Shown: positions 16,792-25,708 of the stretch, piece after piece | Layout: each line of letters begins with the position of its first letter | How positions within the stretch are numbered: the first letter of the stretch is position 1 | Program-made: the position numbers and the translations under genes | NCBI RefSeq assembly: GCF_050958605.1 | Contig: NZ_JBJHDO010000014.1 | Span: 62,001-126,000 of the forward strand | Reading direction: 5' to 3' | From: G016756615 sp050958605 | Lineage (GTDB): Bacteria; Pseudomonadota; Alphaproteobacteria; Rhizobiales; Rhizobiaceae | Length of the DNA: 64,000 bases | Notes under the pieces: model-generated | The model's input: only the letters and a program-made list of their open reading frames with translations | The model's database searches: none | What the model was told of the DNA's origin: nothing

Positions 16792-16810
16792 TAGTGCACA
16801 CGACGCACTA
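16792..16810. promoter_or_regulatory. Palindromic operator 2 of the DUF4160/DUF2442 pair
   Basis: TAGTGCACACGACGCACTA repeats operator 1 with changes only in the inner right half; outer arms TAGTGC/GCACTA are preserved. The 30-base offset (about three helical turns) would place two dimers on the same DNA face, typical of cooperative autoregulation. Confidence 0.65.
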
Positions 16811-16962
16811 GAGACCATCGAACGGAGCCTTAGCTCAGTGCTTGGTAATGTCCATGAATGGCTGGGCAAGCTCTTTCGATCACAGGCGGCTCCGTCGCGG
16901 TGGTGCCATTGGCGCATGATAGCCTTCACAGAGACTTGGCGTCAGGCCGATCGTCTGCCTGA

Positions 16963-17838
16963 TCAACTGGAAGCAGGCGGCTTGCGCAGGCGGATCAGGC
17001 CTTCCTGCGCCACCGAGGCGATCAGCACACCCTCCTGGCTATAAATCGCGCCGCGCGTGAAGCCGCGCGCGCCCGAGGCAGAAGGACTGTCCTGGGTATA
17101 GAGAAGCCAGCCGTCGAGCGGATGCGGCCTGTGGAACCACATGGCGTGATCGAGGCTCGCAACCTGCAGGTCCCGGTCGAAGACGGCGCGGCCATGGGCG
17201 AAGGTCGAGGTGTCGAGGAGCGTCATGTCCGACAGATAAGCCAGCACGGCGACCTGCATGGTGCGGTCGGCGGGCACCGGGCCGGTGGTGCGCAGCCAGA
17301 TGTTCTGGCGTGGCGGCAGCTTTTCGCGGCTCGTGTAATGGTCGAGATTGACGGGCTTGATTTCCAGCGGCCGCTCGCGCGCCCAGAAGCGACGGATGTC
17401 CTCCGGCAGGTGCTCGGCATGTTCCAGCAGCTCGCGCTGCGTCTTCAGGCTCGATGGCGGCGGCACGTTGTCCGGCATGGCGAACTGATGGTCGAGCCCT
17501 TCCTCGTCGCGCTGGAAAGAGGCTTCCAGGGAAAAGATAGCGCGGCCGTGCTGTATGGCGACGACCCGCCGCGTGGTGAAGGAGCTGCCGTCGCGAATCC
17601 GATCGACTTCATAGACGATCGGCACCGTGGTATCGCCGGGAAGCATGAAATAGCCATGCAGAGAATGGACATGGCGGTCAGGCCCAACCGTGCGGCAGGC
17701 TGCCACAAGCGCCTGAGCGATGGTCTGGCCGCCGAAGACGCGCTGCCAGTTCATTTTGGGGCTGCGACCACGATAGAGATTGTGTTCGAGTTCCTCCAGG
17801 TCGAGTATGGAGAGAAGCTCCTGCATGGCCTCCGACAT
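16963..17838 (-). CDS. tesB: Acyl-CoA thioesterase II
   Basis: The 291-residue product is a double hot-dog thioesterase of the TesB family: N-terminal LYRGRSPKMNWQRVFGGQTIAQALVAA, HSLHGYFMLPGD, and C-terminal SLDHAMWFHRPHPLDGWLLY with Asp, then Ser/Thr and Gln in QEGLIR. It hydrolyses acyl-CoA to free acid and CoA. The ATG at 17838 (MSEAMQELLSILDLEELEHNLYRG) is the standard start; the longer frame to 18165 overlaps the divergent hydroxylase. The two genes share an 84-base divergent spacer. Confidence 0.92.
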   Translation of the reverse strand: MSEAMQELLSILDLEELEHNLYRGRSPKMNWQRVFGGQTIAQALVAACRTVGPDRHVHSLHGYFMLPGDTTVPIVYEVDRIRDGSSFTTRRVVAIQHGRAIFSLEASFQRDEEGLDHQFAMPDNVPPPSSLKTQRELLEHAEHLPEDIRRFWARERPLEIKPVNLDHYTSREKLPPRQNIWLRTTGPVPADRTMQVAVLAYLSDMTLLDTSTFAHGRAVFDRDLQVASLDHAMWFHRPHPLDGWLLYTQDSPSASGARGFTRGAIYSQEGVLIASVAQEGLIRLRKPPASS

Positions 17839-17922
17839 GGTTTGCCCTTTATAGTGAGGAGTGCGGGTGGCGGCCGATGTCAGCCGAATGGCTGCCGGTG
17901 TCAAGGCGGAAGGGACGAAGCG

Positions 17923-19170
17923 ATGGCCAAAGCGAAAGAAGCTCCCGCGAGCAAGACCGATATCGATGTGCTGGTGGCGGGCGCCGGCTATGTCGGCCTG
18001 GCGACAGCGGTGTCGATCCGCGAGGCCAGACCCAGCCTCTCCGTGGCGGTCGTGGACGCCGCTCCGCCCGGCGTCTGGCAGAAGGACGGCCGCGCCTCGG
18101 CCGTGGCCGCCGCCGCTTGCCGCATGCTGGAGCGACTCGACTGCTGGCGGGAGATCGAGCCGCACGCCCAGGCCATCACCGAGATGATTATCACCGATTC
18201 CAAGACGTCGGATCCGGTGCGCCCAGTGTTCCTGACCTTTGGCGGCGAGGTTTCACCCGGTGAGCCCTTCGCGCACATGGTCGAAAACCGCGTGCTCAAC
18301 GGCGCGCTGCGCCGCCGCGCCGCCGAGCTCGGTATCGACATTATCGAGGGCATCGCGGTCTCCGGCTTCCAGAACGGCCCGAGCGACATGGCCGTCCATC
18401 TGGCGGACGGCATCACCTTCGACGCCAAGCTGCTGGTGGCGGCCGACGGCGTCAATTCCAGGCTGCGCGACATGGCCGGCATCAAGACGGTGCGCTGGGA
18501 GTACGGTCAATCGGGCATCGTCTGCACCATCGCGCACGAGCGGCCGCACAACGGCCGGGCCGAGGAGCATTTCCTGCCCGCCGGCCCCTTCGCCATCCTT
18601 CCGCTCACCGGCAACCGCTCGTCCATCGTCTGGACCGAGCGCACGGCCGATGCCGAAAGGCTCGTCAAGGGCGACGAGTTCACGTTCGAGGTCGAGCTGG
18701 AGCAGCGTTTCGGGCTGAAGCTCGGCGAAATCAGGGTGGAGACGAAACCCCGCGCCTGGCCGCTCGGCCTCACCCTTTCCCGCGCCTTCGTCGCGCCGCG
18801 CTTCGCGCTCGCCGGCGATGCCGCGCACGGCATCCATCCCATCGCCGGCCAGGGCCTCAATCTCGGCTTCAAGGATGTCGCCGCGCTCGCCGAGACGGTG
18901 GTCGAGGCCGACAGGCTCGGCCAGGACATCGGCGCGATCGACGTGCTCCAGCGCTACGAACGCTGGCGCCGCTTCGACACCGTGCAGATGGGCGTGACGA
19001 CGGACGTGCTCAACCGGCTGTTTTCCAACGACATCGGCCCCGTTCGCGCCTTCCGCGACGTCGGGCTCGGCCTGGTCGACCGCATGCCCAGGCTCAAAGA
19101 GTTCTTCATCCGCCAGGCGTCAGGGCTAGCCGGTCCAACCCCGCGGCTGCTCAAGGGCGAGGCGATTTGA
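17923..19170 (+). CDS. UbiH/UbiF/COQ6-family FAD monooxygenase
   Basis: The 415-residue flavoprotein has an N-terminal FAD-binding Rossmann motif (VLVAGAGYVGLATAVSIREA), a mid-protein DG motif (LLVAADGVNSRLRDMAG) and the family signature ALAGDAAHGIHPIAGQGLNLGFKDVAALAE. Enzymes of this family hydroxylate the ubiquinone ring; in alphaproteobacteria the exact position (UbiH, UbiL, UbiM) needs phylogeny, so no symbol is given. ATG follows GGCGGAAGGGACG. It is divergent from tesB. Confidence 0.9.
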   Translation: MAKAKEAPASKTDIDVLVAGAGYVGLATAVSIREARPSLSVAVVDAAPPGVWQKDGRASAVAAAACRMLERLDCWREIEPHAQAITEMIITDSKTSDPVRPVFLTFGGEVSPGEPFAHMVENRVLNGALRRRAAELGIDIIEGIAVSGFQNGPSDMAVHLADGITFDAKLLVAADGVNSRLRDMAGIKTVRWEYGQSGIVCTIAHERPHNGRAEEHFLPAGPFAILPLTGNRSSIVWTERTADAERLVKGDEFTFEVELEQRFGLKLGEIRVETKPRAWPLGLTLSRAFVAPRFALAGDAAHGIHPIAGQGLNLGFKDVAALAETVVEADRLGQDIGAIDVLQRYERWRRFDTVQMGVTTDVLNRLFSNDIGPVRAFRDVGLGLVDRMPRLKEFFIRQASGLAGPTPRLLKGEAI

Positions 19171-19404
19171 GACGCTAAGTCGGGGGCATTCTTTCTTGCT
19201 ATTCCAGCACTTGGCCTTCGGCGAGGCTAATCGCAGGATTCGACGCGTCTGTTTCGCATGTCAGCACGGCGTTCGATACCCTACCGATAAAGGTCCACGG
19301 TTGACGCGCATAACATCGCCGTATGGCCGATCAGAAATTGCCATTTGACATGACCACCGGCGGCTCCAACAACTGACCAAGCGCCACATCGAGGGAATTT
19401 TCCA

Positions 19405-19746
19405 ATGTTGATAGCCATCGTCCAGATCCCGGGCCTTGAACGCTCCGAGGAGGATGCAATCAGGGCAGCCAGAACATCGGCCCCGACCTACACCCAATTG
19501 CCGGGACTGATGAGCAAGTATTACCTCAATGGCGAGAATGGCGGCGGCGGCGTCTATTTCTGGGCATCACGGGAAGAGGCCGACGCCTGGTACAATGCGG
19601 ACTGGGCCGACATGATCGAGCGACGATTTGGCGCGCGCCCGACGCTGACTTATTACGAGAATTACGTCGTCCTGGACAATGTCAGCAACGAATTGCGCGT
19701 CAACGGCGTCGCCGAGCTTCTCGGTGCGCCGAAGGCGCCGGCTTGA
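19405..19746 (+). CDS. YdhR/ABM-like dimeric alpha-beta barrel protein
   Basis: A 113-residue protein with a ferredoxin-like alpha-beta barrel pattern: MLIAIVQIPG, then GLMSKYYLNGENGGGGVYFWASREEADAWYN and a C-terminal strand RPTLTYYENYVVLDN. This matches YdhR-type putative monooxygenases and related stress-type dimers. It ends 1 base before the stop of the convergent LysR gene. It could be the edge of the catabolic block or unrelated to it. Confidence 0.65.
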   Translation: MLIAIVQIPGLERSEEDAIRAARTSAPTYTQLPGLMSKYYLNGENGGGGVYFWASREEADAWYNADWADMIERRFGARPTLTYYENYVVLDNVSNELRVNGVAELLGAPKAPA

Positions 19747-19747
19747 G

Positions 19748-20671
19748 TCAGTCCGCATGAACCAGGTTGCCGATCTCGTCCAGGCGTGAATGAATCGCCC
19801 GCGTCAGAGTCGTGAGTGGCTTCGAGCGCGGGCTTCCGGCCGGGTAGAGCAGCTTCGGCTCCCATTCCAGCCGGGGTTCGAAGGGGCGCGTCACCACCTT
19901 TTCGTGTCCGGTGCCGCGCGCGGAGAGCGAATCCAGGATCGAAATCCCGGCGCCCAGCGCAACGATCTCGCAGATCGAGATGCCCAGCGTGCATTCGCCC
20001 GCGATGTTGAACGGCGCGCCCGCCAACTCGAAACTGCGCGCGATTTCCTGGTGGAGGCGCGTGTTTTCGGGCGGGCAGAAGATAGACTCGCCGGCCATAT
20101 CCCGCGGGCTTAGGGAAGAACGTGTGGAGAGCCGGTGCCCTCGCGGCAAAACGCAGACGATGGGAAACGTCGGCAGGTCTTCGAAGTCGATCCCGGCTGG
20201 ATTGGGTGGAGTGGCGGTGATGCCAAGATCGCAGCGCCGCGTGCTGACCATGTCAAGGATCTCGGACGATCTGGTCACGGTCAGCTTGGTGCGAACGCCG
20301 GGATACTTCTCGCGCATTTTCATCAGGGCATGGGGTAGACATTGATAGGCGAAGGCCCCGGTTGCCGCGACATGAATGAATTTCTCCCGCTGCTGGCGAA
20401 TGGCCGTGGCGGTCTGTTCGAGATGCTGCAGACCGAGGAAACTGCGCTCGACCTCGTTGAAAAAGGAGATCGCATCGGGGCTGGCGCTGATGCCCGAGCC
20501 GCTGCGCTTGAACAGCGCGAGTTCGGTCGTCTCCTCCAGATCGCGGATCAGGCGGCTCACCGCGGGCTGGGTGATCGACATCAGCCGCGCGGCGGTGGTC
20601 ATGCTGCCGGTCTGGAAAACCAGGCGGAACGCCTCGATCTGGCGCAGATTGATCTTCACCGCGGACCCCAT
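19748..20671 (-). CDS. LysR-family regulator of the catabolic block
   Basis: The 307-residue product has a LysR helix-turn-helix (residues 9-66: LRQIEAFRLVFQTGSMTTAARLMSITQPAVSRLIRDLE), a linker helix and an effector domain. The MTTAA..LMSITQPAVSRLI form is typical of the OccR/NocR-like branch. It is divergent from the GMC oxidoreductase gene with a 109-base spacer holding a palindromic LysR-type site, so it probably controls the genes to its right. Confidence 0.92.
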   Translation of the reverse strand: MGSAVKINLRQIEAFRLVFQTGSMTTAARLMSITQPAVSRLIRDLEETTELALFKRSGSGISASPDAISFFNEVERSFLGLQHLEQTATAIRQQREKFIHVAATGAFAYQCLPHALMKMREKYPGVRTKLTVTRSSEILDMVSTRRCDLGITATPPNPAGIDFEDLPTFPIVCVLPRGHRLSTRSSLSPRDMAGESIFCPPENTRLHQEIARSFELAGAPFNIAGECTLGISICEIVALGAGISILDSLSARGTGHEKVVTRPFEPRLEWEPKLLYPAGSPRSKPLTTLTRAIHSRLDEIGNLVHAD

Positions 20672-20685
20672 AACATTCAGTTATA

Positions 20686-20708
20686 TCTGGTGCACGCAAT
20701 GCATTAGA
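20686..20708. promoter_or_regulatory. LysR-type binding site between the LysR and GMC genes
   Basis: TGCACGCAATGCA (20691-20703) is a T-N11-A palindrome, flanked symmetrically by TCT (20686-20688) and AGA (20706-20708). It lies 15 bases upstream of the LysR start and 73 from the GMC start, an autoregulatory position. Confidence 0.6.
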
Positions 20709-20780
20709 CATTGGGCTTGAGGCTTGTCAAACACTGGTCCGCACATTCCTGGCGGGGTGGATTGATTTGGGAGTAGGCCG

Positions 20781-22298
20781 ATGAAATCGGATGCGACGGA
20801 TGTCGTCGTGATCGGCAGCGGGTTCGGAGGCTCTGTCGCGGCCGCGCGCCTGGCCGAGGCAGGGGCGAAGGTCACGCTGCTGGAACGCGGTCCCTGGTGG
20901 GACACGGTGCCGACGCGTTCGATGGGAATCGAGGAACGCACGCCGCTGCCGCGCGGACATCGCTTGTTCACCCATTCCTTGCGATCCGTCTATCACCCTC
21001 TTCTTCCGTGGGGGCGGATGCGGTTCAACCGCAAGGGCTTGTTCGAGGTCTATTTCTCCAAAGGCATGGAGGTGATCTGCGCCTCGGGCGTCGGGGGAGG
21101 CAGCCATGTCTACTCGGCCTTGCATCGCCGCCCCCTGCAGCCCGACTACTGGGACGGGCATTGCGACGATCTGAGCGAGGCTTCGATGGCGGCGCATTAT
21201 GAGAGCTTCATCACGCGGGTCGGTTCTTCGCGTCCCGCGCCGGAGAATGCTCCGCCCCACACCGCCGTGCAGATGTACTCCAACCACCCGGATTTCACGC
21301 CGGCGATCCCCAAGGTCGACATGCGCGTCGGCTTTCTCTTCCCGCGCGACAAGGACAATCCGAAGCTGGTGACCACGGAGCATGGCGTGAGCCGCTGGGA
21401 GACGGACTACAAAACCGGCGATCACGGCTTCCTCGGAGCCCCGTCGGGATCGAAGTCGACAATGGACATTGTCTACCTGGCTCCGGCGCTGAAGCAGGGG
21501 CTGGACGTACGCGCGCTCAGCGAAGTGATCTCGATCACCGCGACCAAGGGTGCCGCGCGGCGCTTCCTGGTCGATTTCCATGATCATGCGAAGCGCACCC
21601 GCCAGACGATCGCCGCCGATCATGTCTTCGTAGGCGCCGGGACGATGAACACCTTGCGCCTGCTGCTGGAAAGCCGTGACCGGCACGGCGGGCTTTCCGG
21701 CATGCCGCATCTCGGCCAGAGGTTCAGCGGGAACGGCGACATCAGGGGCTTCTGGGATCTCAACGTGAAGGGAACGGATTTCACCGAGGGCGTGCCCAGC
21801 AAAGGGGCGTTCCTCTTGCGCGACGAGGCTTGGCCCCGGGTGGCGATCGGACGCAACAACATGCCGAGCGTGAATTCATATCCGTTCCCCAAATTTGTTC
21901 GTGAGCGGCTGAAGCGTGGCCTCGTGGTCAGCGGCATGGGCGCGGATGCGATGGATGGTACCGCCACCATCGAAGGCGGCCGGTTCCGCATCCGCTTCGA
22001 CCCCAAGAACAGCCCTATCTACGCGCAGATCTATTCCACGATGCTGGAAGCCGCCCGGCTTTCTGGCCGAAAGATCTATGCCAGCCCTCGCCCCTCGACC
22101 GTGCATCCGATGGGCGGGGCCTGCGTCGGTCGCCCCGAGGCAGGCGGGGTCATCGGCGCCGATGGCCAGGTCCATGGCGTGCCTGGGCTCTATGTGGTCG
22201 ACGCGGCCGCCTTTCCCGAGCCGACCGCCGCGCCACCGACGATGAGCATCGGCGCCTGGTCGGAAAACGTCGCGTCGCGGTTCGTTCAGGCCAATTGA
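20781..22298 (+). CDS. GMC-family FAD-dependent oxidoreductase
   Basis: The 505-residue flavoenzyme starts with VVVIGSGFGGSVAAARLAEAGAKVTLLERG (FAD Rossmann fold), has ASGVGGGSHVYSALHRRP (GMC signature 1 region) and ends with STVHPMGGACVGRPEAGG and VVDAAAFPEPTAAPPTMSIGAWSENVA, including the active-site His. The layout is nearest the cholesterol-oxidase-like GMC group rather than choline dehydrogenase. It would oxidise a primary or secondary alcohol. It heads the plus-strand catabolic block; the next gene follows a 338-base gap. Confidence 0.88.
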   Translation: MKSDATDVVVIGSGFGGSVAAARLAEAGAKVTLLERGPWWDTVPTRSMGIEERTPLPRGHRLFTHSLRSVYHPLLPWGRMRFNRKGLFEVYFSKGMEVICASGVGGGSHVYSALHRRPLQPDYWDGHCDDLSEASMAAHYESFITRVGSSRPAPENAPPHTAVQMYSNHPDFTPAIPKVDMRVGFLFPRDKDNPKLVTTEHGVSRWETDYKTGDHGFLGAPSGSKSTMDIVYLAPALKQGLDVRALSEVISITATKGAARRFLVDFHDHAKRTRQTIAADHVFVGAGTMNTLRLLLESRDRHGGLSGMPHLGQRFSGNGDIRGFWDLNVKGTDFTEGVPSKGAFLLRDEAWPRVAIGRNNMPSVNSYPFPKFVRERLKRGLVVSGMGADAMDGTATIEGGRFRIRFDPKNSPIYAQIYSTMLEAARLSGRKIYASPRPSTVHPMGGACVGRPEAGGVIGADGQVHGVPGLYVVDAAAFPEPTAAPPTMSIGAWSENVASRFVQAN

Positions 22299-22636
22299 GC
22301 CGTAGACGAGGAGCGATTGGCGGGAAGGAGAGTGGAACTCCTCCCCGTTCCGCGGCTTTCGATGCAGTCGTTCTCGGTTGAGGCGAGGCAGAAACCCGCG
22401 CCCTGCCCGGCGGGCATCGATCGCTTCGACCCGCATGGTCGGAATGTCAGAGACGGGAATTATCATTCTCTCGGATGCCCAAGGAAAGAAGATTTGTGCG
22501 TTGACATCCCGAGACGTAGCTAAATATGTTTGACATATTGAGCCACCCGTCGATCTCTGAGGGGTATGTCTGAAAGCTGTGCGGCTTTCAGAGCGTTGCG
22601 ACCGCGCGTCGCTCAGGTGGGTGGACGAAGGGGAAA
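22299..22636. other. 338-base spacer, probable internal control region
   Basis: No convincing gene. The left half is plain sequence. The right half is AT-richer and holds TTGACA (22501-22506) and the palindrome AATATG-TTTGA-CATATT (22523-22539), which could be an operator for one of the two regulators flanking the block. This implies that the 3-hydroxyacyl-CoA dehydrogenase and following genes form a separate transcript. Confidence 0.5.
22523..22539. promoter_or_regulatory. Palindromic operator-like site upstream of the dehydrogenase
   Basis: AATATG and CATATT are perfect inverted repeats separated by TTTGA, about 98 bases upstream of the ATG. The size fits GntR-type sites. The only GntR gene nearby is at 31386-32126, at the far end of the block. 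Binding partner inferred. Confidence 0.4.
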
Positions 22637-23596
22637 ATGAACGTGAATGAAGCCGCCTTCGGGCAAGTCACCATCGTTGGAGCGGGTCTTCTCGGCCATG
22701 CGATCGGACTGGTTCATGCCCTTGGCGGTTGCCGGGTGATCTTGCACGACAGCAGCGAGGCTGCGGTCAGCCAGGCTCTGGCGCTGGCGCGTTCGGCCGC
22801 GGAGGTGCTCGTCGAAGTCGGGGCCTATGACCAGAAGAACGTCAGCCATGCCCTCGACAGGATCCGCACGGAGGTCGATCTAGCCAAGGCGCTGCAAGGC
22901 ACGGATCTGGTGGTGGAGGCGATCACCGAAGAGGCCGAGGCCAAACGCGCGGTTTACACCCTGATCGACCGTCATGCCCCCGAGCAGGCAGTCATCGCCA
23001 GCAATACGTCCTATCTGGATATCTTCCCGTTGCTGCCGGAACGCAGGCAGGCGCGGGCATTGATCGTGCACTGGTATACGCCGCCCTATGCGATCGACCT
23101 GGTCGATGTAGTGAAGGGGCCCCAGACCGAGCCGGCAGTGGCAGAGGCGATGTGCGGTTTCCTTCGTGGGCTCGGCAAGAAGCCAATCCTTCTGGAGAAG
23201 TTTCTCAGCGGCTATATCGCCAACCGCATCCAGACCGCGATCAGCCTGGAGGCGTTCCATTTGATCGATGCGGGACTGGCCAGCGCCGAGGATATCGACA
23301 CGGCGATCAAGTATGGCCTGGCGGAGCGCCTCGCCCTGCTCGGTCACCTCAAGCGGATCGACTACACCGGACTCAAGGTGACGCAGCTCAATCTCGCCAA
23401 CAAGGCCTATAGCCCGCCCGAACTGCGCGGCCGCTCAGATGTCGTCGACCGGCTGGTCTCGGAAGGCAAGCTGGGTGTCGCCGCTGGCAACGGGTTCTAC
23501 AACTATGAGGGCCAGACCCCGGCCGAGCTGTTCAGGGATCGCGACCGCAGGCTCTTTTCACTGAAGCACGCACTCAACGATATCGGCCGCTACTAG
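22637..23596 (+). CDS. 3-hydroxyacyl-CoA dehydrogenase family protein
   Basis: The 319-residue product has an N-terminal NAD-binding Rossmann domain (VTIVGAGLLGHAIGLVHALGG), the segment DLVVEAITEEAEAKRAVY, the motif IASNTSYLDI and a C-terminal helical dimer domain (LSGYIANRIQTAISLEAFHLIDAGLASAEDIDTAIKYG). Single-domain members of this length include L-carnitine and L-gulonate dehydrogenases as well as beta-oxidation enzymes, so the substrate is open. It precedes the ABC importer by 75 bases, pointing to an imported hydroxy-acid. Confidence 0.88.
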   Translation: MNVNEAAFGQVTIVGAGLLGHAIGLVHALGGCRVILHDSSEAAVSQALALARSAAEVLVEVGAYDQKNVSHALDRIRTEVDLAKALQGTDLVVEAITEEAEAKRAVYTLIDRHAPEQAVIASNTSYLDIFPLLPERRQARALIVHWYTPPYAIDLVDVVKGPQTEPAVAEAMCGFLRGLGKKPILLEKFLSGYIANRIQTAISLEAFHLIDAGLASAEDIDTAIKYGLAERLALLGHLKRIDYTGLKVTQLNLANKAYSPPELRGRSDVVDRLVSEGKLGVAAGNGFYNYEGQTPAELFRDRDRRLFSLKHALNDIGRY

Positions 23597-23671
23597 AGCG
23601 CCGCTATCGGAGACGAAGCCACACGAAACGGCGGCATACCGCATGTTGTGTCATTAGGGAGAAGACAAAAG

Positions 23672-24838
23672 ATGACATTCAAACTCAATCGCAGAACGGT
23701 CCTGGCGGCGCTGGCCTGCACGGCGATGTCGGCAGGCTTCGCGCATGCTCAGGAGGTGCTCAAGATCGGCGTTCTCGGTCCTCTGACCGGTGCTGGCGCG
23801 GCCTGGGGTCTGGGCACCGACGGCGGCGTCAAGATTGCCGCGCAGGAGATCAACGGGCGCGGCGGCCTGAAGGTGGGCGACAAGAGCTACACCATCGAGG
23901 TCGTCTCCTATGACGATCAGTACAAGGCCGCCGAGGCCGTCACCGCGACGAACCGCCTGATGGGTCCTGATGGCGTTCGCTACATCTTCGGCCCGATCGG
24001 TTCGGCCTCGCTTCTGGCGATCAAGCCGCTGACCGAACGCGACGGCGTCCAGCTCTTCACCGGCGCATGGGCGGCGAGCGTGCTCAAGGACAGCAGGTAC
24101 ATCTTCCGCGTTGGCCCTACGACCCAGGAATTCGCGCCGTCGACCGTGGCATGGGTCAAGGAACACAATCCCGACATCAAGCGCGTCGGCCTGATCGCCG
24201 CCAATGACGAAACCGGTTGGAACAGCCAGAAGATCCAGCGCGACGCATATACGGCGGCGGGATTCGAAGTCGTCACGGCTGAGTTCTTCGAGCGCACCCA
24301 GAACGATTTCAGCGCCATCCTGACCAAGATGCTGGCGCAGAACCCCGAGACGATCGAGCTCGACACCACCCCGCCGCGCACCGCGGGCCTGATCGTGCGG
24401 CAGGCGCGCGACCTTGGCTACAAGGGTGGCTTCACAAAGTTCGGCGGCTTCGACGTCGAGGAAGTGGTGAAGGCGGCGGGAGCGGAAAATGCCGAGGGCC
24501 TGGTCGGGATCACCATGGCTGCGCCCGGAACGGACGTCTGGGACCGCCTGGGCGGCGAATTCAGCAAGCTCCACAAGGCCGAGATGAACGACTACGTCGT
24601 CATGTTCTACGATGCGGCCAACCTGCTTTTCTCCGCGATGGAGAAGGCAGGCTCGATCGAAAGCGATGACGTCGTTGCAGCTCTCGAAGCCAGTGCGCCG
24701 TTCGAAGGCTCGGTCGGCAAGCTGACCTGGGGCGGCGCGGACGCCTATGGGATCGACCACCAGATCTACCGCTCGGTCGTGATGGTCAAGATCCAGGGGG
24801 GCGACGGCGTCGTTATCGGCGAAGCCAAGCTGAACTGA
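23672..24838 (+). CDS. Branched-chain-amino-acid-type ABC transporter substrate-binding protein
   Basis: The 388-residue product has a signal peptide (MTFKLNRRTVLAALACTAMSAGFAHA) and a type I periplasmic-binding fold: LKIGVLGPLTGAGAAWGLGTDGGVKIAAQEINGRGGL is the Leu/Ile/Val-binding-protein opening. It delivers ligand to the permeases encoded immediately after. Proteins of this family bind many ligands besides amino acids, including aromatic acids and amides. The ATG at 23672 gives the Tat-like RR signal; the frame to 23648 adds only eight residues. Confidence 0.92.
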   Translation: MTFKLNRRTVLAALACTAMSAGFAHAQEVLKIGVLGPLTGAGAAWGLGTDGGVKIAAQEINGRGGLKVGDKSYTIEVVSYDDQYKAAEAVTATNRLMGPDGVRYIFGPIGSASLLAIKPLTERDGVQLFTGAWAASVLKDSRYIFRVGPTTQEFAPSTVAWVKEHNPDIKRVGLIAANDETGWNSQKIQRDAYTAAGFEVVTAEFFERTQNDFSAILTKMLAQNPETIELDTTPPRTAGLIVRQARDLGYKGGFTKFGGFDVEEVVKAAGAENAEGLVGITMAAPGTDVWDRLGGEFSKLHKAEMNDYVVMFYDAANLLFSAMEKAGSIESDDVVAALEASAPFEGSVGKLTWGGADAYGIDHQIYRSVVMVKIQGGDGVVIGEAKLN

Positions 24839-24859
24839 TCCCGACGGCACGGATAGCGC

Positions 24860-25708
24860 ATGCTTCAGCAATTCCTCGTCGTCGCCGGACTGTCGTCCGC
24901 GACATACATGCTGGTGGCCCTCGGCTTCACGCTGATCTTCGGGATCATGCGGATGGTGAACTTCGCGCATGGTGAATTTCTGCTGATCGGCGCCTATACC
25001 GTCTTCGTCGCCCAATACACGTTGGGACTGGACTACATGATCGCACTTCCTCTGGCGGCCCTGGTCGCCGGAGGCTTTGGCGTCGTTGCCGAGCGGTTGC
25101 TGTTTCGACGCTTTGCCGGCGATGAAACCGGCGGCATGATCGTGGCCCTGGCGCTTGCCATCACCATCAAGGGCGCGGTGACCATCGTCTGGGGCGTGGA
25201 CAGCCAGCCGATCGAGCGACCCTTCTCGGGCTCGTTCCAGATATGGGGCGCCTTCATCCCCAAGGATCAGCTCTTCGCAGCGATCACAGCGCTCATGCTG
25301 GTCGGGGTGGTCTACTGGCTTTTGAACCACACCCGCCTCGGTCTGGCCATGCGCGCGGTCGCGCAATCGCCGGAAGTCGCGCGGCTGCAGGGCATCACGC
25401 CGTGGAAGACCTATCCGGTCGCCTTCGCCATTGGCTGCGCCCTCGCCGGCTTCGCCGGGGCTCTGGCAGCCCCCATCTACGGCGCAGAGCCCAATATGGG
25501 TGACGCGGCGCTGATGAAAGCCTTCATCGTCGTTGTTCTCGGCGGACTTGGTTCTATCCCCGGAGCGTTGCTGGCGGCCTGCCTTCTGGCAACCATCGAG
25601 GCGGGCATCTCGATCACGTTCAACTCGACCATTGCGGCGCTGGTGTCTTTCCTGGCTGTGATCGTGGTTCTGCTGGTGCGTCCGGCAGGCATTCTGGGTA
25701 GGTCCTGA
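24860..25708 (+). CDS. Branched-chain-type ABC permease, LivH-like
   Basis: The 282-residue membrane protein has about eight helices and the LivH signatures FTLIFGIMRMVNFAHGEFLLIGAY and FVVVLGGLGSIPGALLAACLLATIEA (read as FIVVVLGGLGSIPGA). It forms the inner-membrane channel with the LivM-like protein. Its stop overlaps the next start in ATGA-style fashion at 25708. The substrate is inferred only from neighbours. Confidence 0.92.
   Translation: MLQQFLVVAGLSSATYMLVALGFTLIFGIMRMVNFAHGEFLLIGAYTVFVAQYTLGLDYMIALPLAALVAGGFGVVAERLLFRRFAGDETGGMIVALALAITIKGAVTIVWGVDSQPIERPFSGSFQIWGAFIPKDQLFAAITALMLVGVVYWLLNHTRLGLAMRAVAQSPEVARLQGITPWKTYPVAFAIGCALAGFAGALAAPIYGAEPNMGDAALMKAFIVVVLGGLGSIPGALLAACLLATIEAGISITFNSTIAALVSFLAVIVVLLVRPAGILGRS

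Noticed and set aside
17122..17922. N-terminal extension of the hydroxylase frame
   Set aside because: It lies on the opposite strand of tesB and adds residues unlike any FAD enzyme; the ATG at 17923 with GGAAGGG is correct.
22501..22529. TTGACA as -35 of a sigma-70 promoter
   Set aside because: The best -10 (TAAATA or AATATG) is at 14 to 16 bases, so it is only a possibility; the palindrome is reported instead.
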